Source: Lumnitzera littorea (lineage: Eukaryota > Streptophyta > Magnoliopsida > Myrtales > Combretaceae). Taken from it: DNA of 64,000 bases. The position numbers and the translations under genes are program-made. The stretch is taken from contig JAMXBB010000020.1 of assembly GCA_024138015.1 (NCBI GenBank), forward strand, positions 17,857 through 81,856. The letters run 5' to 3'. Below, one piece after another: positions 25,897-36,903 of the stretch. Below the pieces are notes generated by a model. That model was given only the letters and a program-made list of their open reading frames with translations. It had not been told where the DNA came from and did not search any database. The first letter of the stretch is position 1; every line of letters begins with the position of its first letter.

Positions 25897-26200
25897 ATTT
25901 CCTCGATGTTACGCATCTCCATTTGTTTTGTAAGGCAACAACCTACTTTCTTTGAAAGACAATCGTCTTCAAAGTTAAAGCTTTAGTTTGTTTCTTGATC
26001 TTTTTATGATTGACAAGTTAGTAAGTTCAAATTGCATGATGAATGAACTAGTACAAGTTCAAGCCTATTGTAGTTAACGAACTTCAAAAATCAATTGAAA
26101 AGTTGAATAATGAACTTTATACAGAGTTTAAGTAAGACGGCTGGTCCACATCTAAAATAACTAATAAATGGCCTTAAATAAGGCATCTAATATATTACAT

Positions 26201-26395
26201 GTGAAATAAAACATGCCAAGAAATATATTGCATGAGAAATAAAATATGCCGAGAAATATATTGCGTATGAAATAAAACATGCCAAGAAATAAGAGCGTAT
26301 GAAATAAAACACATTAGGAATATATAACATGTGAAATAAAACATGCCTAAGAATGATAAAGTGCATGAAATAAAACATACTGAAATTTCTAAGTT
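26201..26395 (+). repeat. ~33 bp tandem array in the TatB 3' region
   Basis: Six imperfect units of the form ATGAAATAAAACATGCCAAG plus about 13 bp, spaced 32-34 bp apart. GAAATAAAA-type cores start at about 26203, 26236, 26269, 26301, 26333 and 26367. The same unit recurs in TatC at 42470-42745. Read on the minus strand the array gives chance hydrophobic ORFs rich in FISHAIYFL, which are not genes. Tandem arrays in this location are characteristic of hypervariable 3' regions of Tat-type elements. Confidence 0.9.
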
Positions 26396-26485
26396 ATGCA
26401 TAAGGAAATGTGCAAGATTCATCACAAATACAATTACAAAATTTCAACCACTCGGTCAAATACTATCCATACAATAACAAATTAA

Positions 26486-29068
26486 TTACACAAATAAGTC
26501 TACAATATATTCTTGGACTAAGTAGAAGGATTCACTTGATCGGAAGTTAGAGCCCATCTTCTTTTCGGTGTTTGGGGTTTGAGAACAAGTGGATTTCTCT
26601 TTGCACTCATAGGAGATTTCTTTGGATAGACAATCTTCGTTATCTCCAGGATCCTCGACACGAGCCTCATTATCATCCTGCATATTAATCTCAACACCTG
26701 AATCTTCGCCATCTTCCTCGTTGTAGTTGTTGACTTTATCATCAATGTTAGTGAAGTCTAAGCACGAGAGATCATAGTTAGGGTTAAACTTGAGAATTTC
26801 TTCTCTTGCTGCTTGAACCCTCTCCAACAACTTTTTCCTCAATAATCTCTCTTATTGTCGACTTAGAGTTACGATTTCAAGTGCCTCTTCAACAAAGGGC
26901 CCTTTCTTTACTGCCTCCTCCAATTCGGCAATATGGCTTTATAGCCTAAAGTTGTTGGTCCCCAATTCCTTTATTTTCATCCTGAGAGCAATCTTCCTTC
27001 TTTTTACACAACTCCTCCGTTAGATCTTCAGCCTCCTTATACTGCTCATCAACCTTGGCCTTAAAGCTTGAGACTTCATCGGCGACTAAAGAGTATGCCA
27101 ATTTTAAGGTAACAAGTTCATCTTGATACTTTTTGGCCTCCATCTCAACCCTTATTCTTGCATTCTCAGCTAGTAAAATTTGAGCTTTTAAGGAGTTGTA
27201 TGCATCCTCAATTTTCTACAACAAGTCGACATGGAATGATCAGTTCTCTAGACCACTTAGCAGAATATATAAAAATTATTATTACTTTTCTCATCTCTTT
27301 ATTAGCTTCATCAAAGGCTGTTAGAATGTGGATGCTGATCTATAAAGAAACACGAGTGTTAGCAATAGAACATGCCTAACAATTGAAAGGATTCAATTGG
27401 TACTTACATCGTACAGTTTGGCTACAATGTGTACCTTATTACAACCACCAACCCTATCAACATCTTTCTTTGTAATCTCCTTATCCTTGGAAGAATAACA
27501 ACTTCCATTAAGGCTAAGGACATCGACCTCCATGTTAGGGATGAATTCAGTACTATTGATGCTGAGAGCTTTGTTTCGCATTGCTGCCTTCACCCTTTTG
27601 TCCAATTCTTTGGACCTTTTTGCAAGAGGTTAGAGGTTCCTTCCTACTTCTTTTGTTCGTACTTGGCACAACCTCCATTGGGAGTAACAACCCTTCGTCG
27701 GCATCAAAATTGGTGACTTCAACCCCATTTCGAGGTTCAATTTCTTGGATACCCTCTCTCAGCTCTACAATAGGAAGAATATGTTCAATTGGAAGGGTCT
27801 TAATCCGTACGGCCTTAATCAACCCAAGTTTCTCACTCCCTTGTCACTTTTTGGTTGGATAGGAGGTCTTCTTATCGGCCGCTACTTGATTCGTTGTGCC
27901 CTCTTTTACTGCTTTCTTGATAACAGTCAACCGAGTAGCAGCAATTGTAGAGGCCGCTTGTTTGTCGACTTTAGACTTATTGGCCTTTGCTTAAGCTAAC
28001 AACTTAGCAGGATTCACCTCACCAACACCCATATCTGCAATACAAAGTAGATGCATTAATACTAAAGTGAAGAATAAGAAAGAACTTACATTCTCCATGT
28101 CGAGCAAGGCTCAAAGGCAACATTTCCATCCCCAAGTCATGAAAACGACTTTCCTCTTATAGCTATACTCAGCACAGTGACTACTTAATAGTATACTTTC
28201 CTTATAAAAAAAATTGGTTCTCTATTTTCATATTGCCTAATAATTCTCTCAACACCCCAAAAAAACATCTTGTTTTTCCTCCTCTCTTAGATTTTCTTTC
28301 TTACAGTAGCATCATTTGGCATCAGTTCAATGTCCCTTATATGGATTGGTTTAGTCCATTGCGTCTAAAAATCTAACTCTTCATCTAAAACAATAGATAC
28401 GAACTTGTCATGCCATTTGTGGATCTTGGACTCCAACTCGTCCATAAATTTCCACCCGTGCCTAATAGCTGCAAAGTACCATCCATTGGGTTGCCTCCTA
28501 ATTGTAAAGAAATACTAAAATAATTGAGGTGTAGCCCTAACTTCAACTTCTTCACAAACTATCTCGAAAGACGTAAGAGGTTGATATTGGCGCAGCTTGG
28601 AAATAGTTGAAGAATTGCTTCACAAAAGGCAAGAACAGGAAGCACAGTCTAAAGTCGAGATATTTTAAGTAGATGTGGAACTTGTGCTCCCTTAGAAAGC
28701 ACACCTTCTCCTCCTCTCTCAACCTCCTAAGATTCCATGTTTTTGAAGGGTCTTGCTTATATTTATTATATTTTGAAACCAGAACTCTATTAGCAACACT
28801 AGCCACTCCATTTAGAGAGTCACTGAAATAAATTGTATTGTTATACAAGTATCTTGCTACAGATCTTCCTTCTTTATCTTTTAAATAAGTATCTACTGCA
28901 AGAGAGATGATCAAAGTAAGTTTATCCCACCTCTCTACAACATTGTCAGTCAAGCTACCTAAGGAACATGCCATCTTACTCCAATTTTGGGGGGCGGGGA
29001 GAAGTAGCCTCAATCTCAGTAACTTTAGAATCTAAAAGGATAAGTCAACGAATTATGTTGCGAACCAT
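26486..29068 (-). pseudogene. TatB antisense gene with four exons
   Basis: Lies between integrase and the 3' LTR on the opposite strand. Exon 1 runs 29068-28090 (ATG at 29068), with a domain containing YLYNNTIYFSDSLNGV and WNLRRLREEEKVCF, then LFQYFFTI-type and KFVSI-type blocks resembling PF04195 by eye. Three intron-like gaps follow: 28035-28089 (GTAAGT...TTGCAG), 27340-27407 (GTAAGT...TTATAG) and 27216-27285 (GTAATA...TTGTAG). Removing each restores frame: ...ARHGE-YMG..., ...AKLYD-ISIHIL..., ...EMRK-KIEDAY.... Exon 3 (27339-27286) is 54 nt. Exon 4 has a Glu/Lys/Ala-rich likely coiled coil (about 27143-26946) and an acidic C-terminus with NYDLSCLDF, ending at 26486. A few stops and frame changes remain. 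Role unknown. Confidence 0.75.
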
Positions 29069-29565
29069 ACCTGAGTTTGATTATAATAAATCTCACAAAG
29101 CTTTTTGAAGGTTAAGAGGAAATGTCATAAATGAACAAAAGATTGTGAATGTAAACAAAGTTGAATTGAAATCTATTTTTATTGTAGGAAAATTTCTTAA
29201 ATATGAATGATTTGCCCTCGTAACCATAATACGTTTTTGACAAAGTAATGATGCATCGATAGATGATGGCCTGGATTAATGACATGTGTTATGTGACATA
29301 GATCTAACGGTTATCAAAGCTTTGATAGTTATTATGTGTGTGGTGTAATTATGACTAATGTGACAGTTGTCGTGCTTTTCGCTATTTAATCTTCTAACAA
29401 GAGGGAAAATTGAAAATTATGACATTTCAGATGGGATGCAATTTGTCTTCCTAAATGGAAATCAAGGAACTTCTTACCTTAACTCGACGTTTGGGAAACA
29501 ATTCCTCACTAGACCCCTATAGAAAATATTAAAATATTTACTCCCTTAGTCGAATCCTCAAACAC

Positions 29566-29582
29566 GGGAGATAGGGGGCAAA
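29566..29582 (+). promoter_or_regulatory. TatB polypurine tract
   Basis: GGGAGATAGGGGGCAAA immediately before the 3' LTR start TGTTGATGG; primes plus-strand DNA synthesis in active elements. Confidence 0.8.
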
Positions 29583-30012
29583 TGTTGATGGTCGAATTTC
29601 ATTTTCTCAGCCACTCGGCTATTGACAGGCTAAGTAACTCCATTCCCATCTAACACCGAGTAACATAGATTCGTATCTTATTTGAATTTAAGAAGAGTGG
29701 CATGAACAGTTGCCATTTAGGATGGTTATATTACATTACTACCTACTATTCCTACATTTCAGGAATGTACTTGGCCTTTACGTATCCCTATAATCACTCC
29801 ATTAATTGTTATTTCAAACATAACATTAGCCTATAAATAGGAAGAACAAACACTATAAGAGGTCTCTAATAACTCTCCACTACTTATTCTATCTTTTCCT
29901 ACACTCACTTACTGACTTAGGCATCGGAGTAGCTACACCAAACTGGCCCTGGTACCAAAACTTTTTCTTTCTTTGCAAGACAAAAGTTCTTATCCAAAAC
30001 CACTTAACAACA
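29583..30012 (+). mobile_element. TatB 3' LTR
   Basis: 430 bp, TGTTGATGG to TAACAACA, with a TATA-type CCTATAAATAGG near 29830. It aligns with 18668-19098 with many substitutions. It is followed by AGTAT and then BigL LTR sequence. Confidence 0.92.
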
Positions 30013-30017
30013 AGTAT

Positions 30018-32072
30018 GGTTTGGTATGATTTACAAGTAGTAACAGCATTTTGGGCGTGGAAAAACTTTTATGAACTCTAAGTATAAAAGACCGCCATTG
30101 AGTTCAAAGACCCTTTTCACAGTCATTCCTTATGTACTACTTTTATGTGATAGGGTTTCCAAGAGTCTTGTAGTAAGAGAAGGAAATCAGAGTGTTTCGA
30201 CAAGATCTAAATAGAGAAGGACTAAGATAAGTTATGAGATCATCTTTCCATTAAGTTTTCTGCCAAAAATCAATAAGAAATTCGTTTTCTCCTTAAGGGC
30301 AGTAAATTAAACGAATTTAGGGTGGTAGGTTAGGAGTCCTATAGTGTATTCTTGGTGGTGGAAGTGTGGACTTCAAATCCTAGAGCTAAGTATCTGGTAA
30401 TTATGCCTTATATGTTTGATTTCAATAAGGAAGTGATTGAAATTAGATTGTTGATTTGAGTTTTAGGTTGAGCTTTGATTGTAGTTGGGTATTTGATTGG
30501 TGTTTTGAAGGTTATGAAGTTATGTTATTGACGGGAAACCATGCTAGGAGTGGTTTTCAAAAGTACTGGGGATTGGGATGTATTGTAAGGGGTTTATGCC
30601 ACTACAAGATACAGAAAACTATTGACTACATTCAAGTGTTCAGATGCCAACCCCCTTTAGCATCCGGACACTAGGGGGAAAATTTCCCAAGCACCTTGCA
30701 TCTGGATACCACGTGAAGTAGCATCCAAATGCCAAGTACCCTAACACATGCAATGATGTTCCCCTTCATTTGTTAATGTCTTCTAGGTGTTTCTTTTCGT
30801 TCCTAAACCGTTCTAAATGTTCTCTAAATATTAATCTTCACTCAAAATAGTTTGCAAAGCAATCTAACATCATAGTGATCTTAGGTTCCTTAAGTGACAT
30901 GAGTTGTAAGTATGTGAGGATTGTCATGTTAAGTTAAAGGGTGATGTTAGATAAGTTAAAGACTAAGAAAAGGTATATTGTTCTACTATAAGTATAGGCC
31001 GTGAATTGAGTTTTAGTGTTTATGTTATGACAGGTTTTAAAGAGGTTACTGAATTCATTTTTAGTAAGTCGACGAAGCCAGGTACAAGATACTTGCTTAT
31101 TTGTTGTGGTTACTAAGTTAAATGATAAAATCGGATTAAATAATTATTTGACCTTATTTGTATTATGTTGCTTGTGCTTGGTTAAGCTCAAGGAACTGGG
31201 AGGACTAGGCCTTAAGGTGGCATCCCGATGATCCTTATGCAACGTTGTCCTAAGTGGTGTCTCACTTGGAAATGATCTAGGTAGATTTCGGTTGTCCCTT
31301 AGTTTCAAGGGTATTGAGGAGGACCCAACAACAATAATATATGGTATAAGTATATTATGTGTATCGGAGTCATGAGAACCCCTATGTTGTTTATTGGATT
31401 AAAATAAAGATAATTAAATGGTTTATTGTTGTATTTTGTATTCTGTATTTATGTGTAATTGGGAATTGTATGTATAAGCTCATGTGCTTGTCGTATTCCA
31501 TACTAGGCTTCAACTCATCCCATCTTTAATTTAGGTGCAAGTATAGGTTATGGCGATTATAAGGATTATTACAATAGCATTGATTATTATGTTAATGCAA
31601 CAGATTACTAAGAGTTCTAATATGATGTTAGGAATGACTTCATATAGTTTGAGTGGGATTGTGGAATTAGTTGAATTTGTTAACAGACCTTTAGCTGTTA
31701 TTTCTATTTTGAATTTTAGGTCATGAGAAGTCACCTGAGACTTCTCTTGTCAAAATGTGTGAGTTATTGACATTAGTTGGATATAGTGAGTAAAACAATA
31801 TAGAATTTTATTTTTTAGTTTCCTTGCAATAACTTTATCGAATGAGAAATTGTTACTATTCTACATTAAATAAGGTTATTCAAAGATAAATCTTGTAGTG
31901 AAATTTCTAGTGGATTATGGATGTTAAGAACATCCATGAAAATTTATTTGAGTTGATACAAGTTATTAATGGTTGATATCTTTGTGGAGAAGTCAGCAAG
32001 CTGTTTGAGAGGCTTGACATATTAGTAAAAGATGAGGACACGTTATAGCATTCCAAGTTCTAACGTGTTACG
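30018..32072 (+). mobile_element. BigL 5' LTR, remainder
   Basis: Continues the LTR begun at 18595. It aligns with 35540-36405 (ATTTTGGGC-CGGAAAAACTT, AGTATAAAAGACC, TAGGGTTTC) and with 45835-46597 (GGAGGACCCAA, GGGAATTGTATGTAT, GTCACCT-AGACTTCT). A TATA-type AGTATAAAAGACC lies near 30079. The middle, about 30893-31315, has no counterpart in the 3' LTR, where it is deleted. A decamer like GCATCCGGAC recurs at about 30610-30735. No coding sequence; the ORF at 30456-30674 has no recognisable family. Confidence 0.88.
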
Positions 32073-32079
32073 GTTAAAG

Positions 32080-32095
32080 TGGTATTAGAGTTTAG
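32080..32095 (+). promoter_or_regulatory. BigL primer binding site (initiator-Met type)
   Basis: TGGTATTAGAGTTTAG is the plant TGGTATCAGAGC(C/T)TAG site, complementary to the 3' end of initiator-Met tRNA, with C-to-T changes. It lies 7 bases after the LTR end. Confidence 0.85.
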
Positions 32096-35000
32096 ATTAT
32101 GAATCATATAAATGTTAGAGCTAGTGAATTGTAGAATAACCTAGGCTAATCAATCATAAAAGAGTGTAGGTTATGAATCGTTAGAGAAATAATATGTTGA
32201 ACGGTGAAATGGTGAGAGTTGGTAAAATAGGGGGGTTCAACTAGAGCCAAAGTAAATGGTTACTATAGTTAATTTACCTTACATACATAGTTTGATTTCC
32301 ATGTCTTCCTTTTTGTAATTGTTCGTTTTATTATTATATTTCTATATTATCCATTTATTTACTAGGTTTGATTATGCTTTCCTTTTATGATTGCTCTTCT
32401 CTTACTTTTGTTTGTCTTCTTGAGTTGTCAACTATTGTATGTGCAAAGTTCAAGGAGTTTATGGAGGGCAATGATGCAACTTGGTTAAGATTGTCCTTAG
32501 TAAGCTTAGCATAATAATTAAAAGTCGAGTGCAGGCACAAAATAACTTTAAAAATAAATAGTAATGAGTGAAAAATGATTTAATTTGTAGTAGTCATAGA
32601 GAAAAGATTTGAGGAGCCACCAATGAAATTAAGTCTAGGTATGCACATAATACAATCAAATATATAGCAAATGACATACCAAGAATTACATATATGACTC
32701 ATAATCCTTAGTAATGATAAAGAATGAATAAACTTAGAAATTGACTAAGACACTCATTAGGTCAATTAAGCACCTCCTTGGTTGACCAAAATGTTTATTA
32801 CAATAATATTAACCAGCATATCGGTGTAAAAGACATAAGGATGTTTATAAATCTAAAATGAATAAGACAAAGCATATATCCGAGAGGCAAACTAATAGGA
32901 TATGAAAATTTTGCATCTATAAATATGCTAGAAATTAATAATAATAATAATAATACTAATAGATAGCAAAACTCTGATGGATACATAGAACTCCCAAATA
33001 CTAAACTACTTTACTAGATCATACAAGTAAATGGTAACACATAGAAATCAATTACAACATAAAGCAATATTATGCAAACATAGTCAATTGCAAATTAATG
33101 AAGACAATAAAAACTAATAACTATAATGTAGAATATAAAATTAATTTAAAAAGGGGTTGAATAGAAAACTTATGGAGACTTAGAATATGTACACTTGAAT
33201 TTAGGTTGATGAATATTTCTTTCTTCTAATGCCATCATGCGTCATGTAAGTTTTATTGAGTTGGTATAAGTTTCATTAATCTATCAATCTGTGCTGAGTC
33301 TAGGAGTCAGTATGGTTTCGTTAAGTCAATTCAGTGTCATGTTGATATTCATTAGCCCCATTCATATGTGTAATTATGTTAAGTTGTAAAAGATAAGAAC
33401 TACCTAATGTTAATTAAAGACAATAAAAGCAAGAAATGTTCTTTAATAAATAACACGTATTGGGTGAACAAATACAGAATTCAATTAAGTCATACCCTAC
33501 AAAAATTAAAAATGCTAACAACAATAAGGAAGAATAATAAAACTATTGAAATATAACAAGATAAAGTTGAACTTAATAGAATTTATTGAACTTAATTAAA
33601 CCATACAAAGATTAGACAAGCTTTTGGTGAATGCCAAATTACAATGTAGATAGACATTAGAGTGAAAACATAACCCTTAAGTGTAATGAACAAATTAACA
33701 CAATTAATACAACTATGAAAATTAGTATACAAGGACAACAATAATAACTTGTTAATAATAATGAGCTTAGGATGGCTAAAGAAGATGAATGGTGTAGTGA
33801 CCTTTAACATTGGTGTTGTTGGTGACAATTACTAAGTAAAGAAGGAAGGAGTGTGTATTCTCTACCTTAGAGTTTATGAGTCACTAAGAAGTTACAAGAC
33901 TCAACAAATGGTTTCCTTTTGATAGAGAAATACATTACTAATATGTTAAGGTGCAAGATTAGTGATAAAATAATGGAAAGGAAGTGATCAAGAGGATATT
34001 GTTGTTAATTAAATTGCCACACTATAGTGATAAGAGGTTGAAATCAAGGTAATGGAGTGAGGTGTACTGACATTTGGATGCTAAAGTAGAGGTTCATAGT
34101 GTTAAAATCAATTGTAAGTGGATAAGAAGTAGAATAAATAAGAATTTTGCATATGGGTATGAGAGTACTTAATGTAGTGGAGAGAAGGGATAGAGTCATA
34201 TGGATCAACAGAACTAAAAAGTAATTATAATAGAAGTGTTTACAGACTAGTAAGTGAAGTTGTCACGTAAGTGTATTTACTTAGAGATAGTTTACTTTTG
34301 GGTATTTGGTTATGAAAGAAAATTTTAGAAAGTAGTGTGGAGAAAAATTTAACGATTGTAATTGGAGATCTAAAGACAGTTTGGTGATGGAAATTTAGAG
34401 AGTCAAACTTCAATTAGAGGATTGCAAAATAAATAAAATAAAGAGAGCAAAAGAAAACTATATAGATGAAGGATTCTTAGAGACAACTTTATTATTTTGA
34501 GAGATTCAGTTATAAACCGATAGTATTAAGACGATAATCCCAGCTTGAATACTGAAGTCAAAGCACACCAAGGAATGAATGTGGTAGGATATTTGATATG
34601 GGATATTGGTAGAAATTGACTATTAAAATGGAGAGGTTCTAGGAAACTAAAAAATATTTAATTTAATGGGGACATAGGAATTTGATCTTATTACAAGATA
34701 AATGCTTAAGTGTACAAAAGCAAATTCTAAGGGTAAGAATAATCTAGTATGTAAGGATTCAAAGAAGTAAAGTATGCTAAAAGAAAGTTGCATGCAAGTC
34801 ATAGGCTAGGAGGGTTATGGTTAGTTGAGAAGATCTAGCTATCAACAAGATGGAATGATTCTAAAAATCATAGGATGGAAAGAAGGAATTCTACTATCAA
34901 GATAAATGAGAAGCAGCTATAAAGATGGAAAATCCAAAGATAGCAATTGGAAGTCTAAGTTTATATAGAGAAGGACATATGGGGATGTAAATTTTAATTA

Positions 35001-35480
35001 AAGGATTGTAAAACAAGACAATGATGAGAATAAGAAAGTTTTGTAGATAAAAGTTGCATGAACATGAAATCTACAAATATTATTATAGGAGATACTAGTT
35101 AAAATTAGGTGGAATTAGGAAGCAACCCATGCCAGAATATCTCAAATCAAAGTAGATCACGTGAAAAGAAATAAAACTCTTAATATTGGAGATTGATAGA
35201 GTTTATGATTAAATGAGGAACCTTACGAAGAACCTCAAAGTTAGTTGATGTAAGAGACTAATAGGGGATCTAAGGCTTTAAGCTTATATTGAGACAACTA
35301 TGGAAAAATGAAAAGGTAGATTTCAAGAATCATAAATGAGCAAGTATGTTGAGATATATTGGAGTAACCAATCAAAACCAAAAGGTGTTTGGAAGCTGTA
35401 AGAAGAGATAAGAAGGAAGCATTAAGAGTATTTCATTTTAGTGATTTAGGCAAAATTTCAAGGATGAAAGGTTTTATAAA

Positions 35481-35490
35481 TGGGGAGGGA
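35481..35490 (+). promoter_or_regulatory. BigL polypurine tract
   Basis: TGGGGAGGGA directly abuts TGTAAAACCCC of the 3' LTR. The upstream TTTCAAGGATGAAAG resembles the TTCGAGGACGAA block found just before the PPT of many plant chromoviruses. Confidence 0.75.
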
Positions 35491-36405
35491 TGTAAAACCC
35501 CAACAAAATGGAAAAGGAATAAAAGAATAAACTGAGAAAGGGTATGGTTTAATATTATTTATAAGCAATAGGGGCATTTTGGGCACGGAAAAACTTCCAT
35601 GAACCCTAAGTATAAAAGACCACCATTGAGTTTAGAAACCCTTTTTGTAAACATTCCTTACATGCCACTTTTGTGTAATAGGGTTTCGTATGATTCTTGA
35701 AACAAGACAAGGAAATCTAAGCGTTTTGATGAGATTTGAATAGAGGACTAAGGTAAGTTGTAGGATCATCTTTCCATTAAGTTTTCGGTTAAAAATCAAT
35801 AAGAAATTCATTTTCTCCTTAAGGGCATCAAATTAAACGAATTTGGGGTGGTGGATTAGGAGTCCTATAGCATATTTTAGGTGGTGGAGGCATGGACTTA
35901 GAATCTTAAGGTAAATATCTAATAACTATGTCTTGTGTGTTTGATTTCAATAAGGGAGTGATTGATATTGGATTGTTGATTTGAGTTTTTGGTTAAGCTC
36001 TTATTGTAATTAGGTATTTGATTGGCATTTTGAGGGTTACAAAGTTGTGTTGTTGATAGGATAACATGCCGAAAGTGATGGTTTTCAAAAGTGTTAAGGA
36101 TAGGGATGAGTTGCAGGGGGTATACGCTACTATAGCTTGTAGAAAATTGCAAACCACATGCTAGTGTACGAATGCCATCCCCTCTAGTGTTCAAATACTA
36201 AGGGGAAAAATTCCCTAGCATCTGGATACTACGTGAAGTAGCATCCGAATACCAAGAATCCTGATACGTGCAACTATGCTCTCCTTTGTTTATTGATGTC
36301 TTCCGGGTGTTTCTTTTCATTCCTAAACCCTTCTAAATGTTTTATAAACATTAATCTTCATTCAAAACAGTTTGCAAACCAATCTAACATCATAGTGATC
36401 CTAGG
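35491..36405 (+). mobile_element. BigL 3' LTR, first part
   Basis: 915 bp from TGTAAAACCCC to CTAGG, aligned with 18595-18667 plus 30018-30892. TatC inserts here; the LTR resumes near 45831-45835. Confidence 0.9.
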
Positions 36406-36869
36406 TGTTGATAGTCAATTTTTGTTCATCTGACACTCAGCCTTTCGTCTGCCAAGAAGCCAAGTAACCAACTCTCTCAACATTTGCACTGCCTATATGA
36501 TGCATGGCATTTATGCCAAGTATAAGAAACACTCCTAGTTTGAATTTAAGTTTGGTGTGAACAGTTATCATAAGTACAATTATATTACACAACTGCCTAT
36601 TACTCCTACATATGAAAAGAGATGTTAAGTCAAGAAGCTTCCATGTGTCTTAACAATTATCCCAACAACTACCTTGGACACTACAACCATCTATAAATAC
36701 CAGAAAGAAACTTTATAAGAGGGGTGAACACTTCTTTTTTCACATACTTACTCTACTAAGTTACCTTACTAACTTAGGCATTAGAGTAGCTGCATTAGAC
36801 CAGCCCCAGTACCAAGTATTTCACTTTCTTTTGTAAGATTTTTCCTCAACTCAAGATTCACTGACAACA
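36406..36869 (+). mobile_element. TatC 5' LTR
   Basis: 464 bp from TGTTGATAGTCAATTT to CTGACAACA. A TATA-type CTATAAATACC lies at 36691-36701 and GAGTAGCTGCATTAGACCAG near 36784, aligned with the TatB LTR. Preceded by CTAGG (36401-36405). Confidence 0.9.
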
Positions 36870-36887
36870 TTTGACACCGTCTATTTT
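36870..36887 (+). promoter_or_regulatory. TatC primer binding site
   Basis: TTTGACACCGTCTATTTT, a decayed equivalent of the TatB site TTTGGTGTCGTCTATGGG in the same place after the LTR. Confidence 0.6.
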
Positions 36888-36903
36888 CTCTAAACACGAC
36901 CTC

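Larger units (their letters stand above)
18668..30012 (+). mobile_element. TatB: complete-structure Tat-lineage Ty3/gypsy, inserted in the BigL 5' LTR
   Basis: Paired LTRs at 18668-19098 and 29583-30012; target duplication GGTAT (18663-18667) and AGTAT (30013-30017), one change. The 5' LTR begins TATTGATGG where the 3' LTR keeps TGTTGATGG. Internal order is PBS, gag (split by S3), protease, RT, RNase H, integrase, ~33 bp tandem array, antisense gene, PPT. The two LTRs differ at roughly one position in six to five by eye, so the insertion is old. Removing TatB rejoins the BigL LTR in register with its 3' partner. Confidence 0.92.
32073..35490 (+). mobile_element. BigL internal region, non-coding
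   Basis: About 3.4 kb between the BigL LTRs. It begins with a primer site at 32080 and ends with TTTCAAGGATGAAAG (about 35457) and the purine tract TGGGGAGGGA (35481-35490). No gag, RT, RNase H or integrase motif could be found in any frame; all ORFs are under 80 codons. Two parts may be diverged duplicates about 590 bp apart: around 34410 (AATTAGAGGATTGCAAAATAA) and around 34997 (AATTAAAGGATTGTAAAACAA). The ORF at 33592-33828 (minus) is low-complexity and not a gene. Confidence 0.75.

Noticed and set aside
26187..26425. Minus-strand ORFs with repeated FISHAIYF-like hydrophobic segments (also 42366-42789)
   Set aside because: They are translations of the ~33 bp tandem array in an arbitrary frame; no conserved start, and two overlapping frames give the same kind of peptide.
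27429..27999. Overlapping plus-strand ORFs of 84-95 codons
   Set aside because: They are shadows of exon 2 of the TatB antisense gene.
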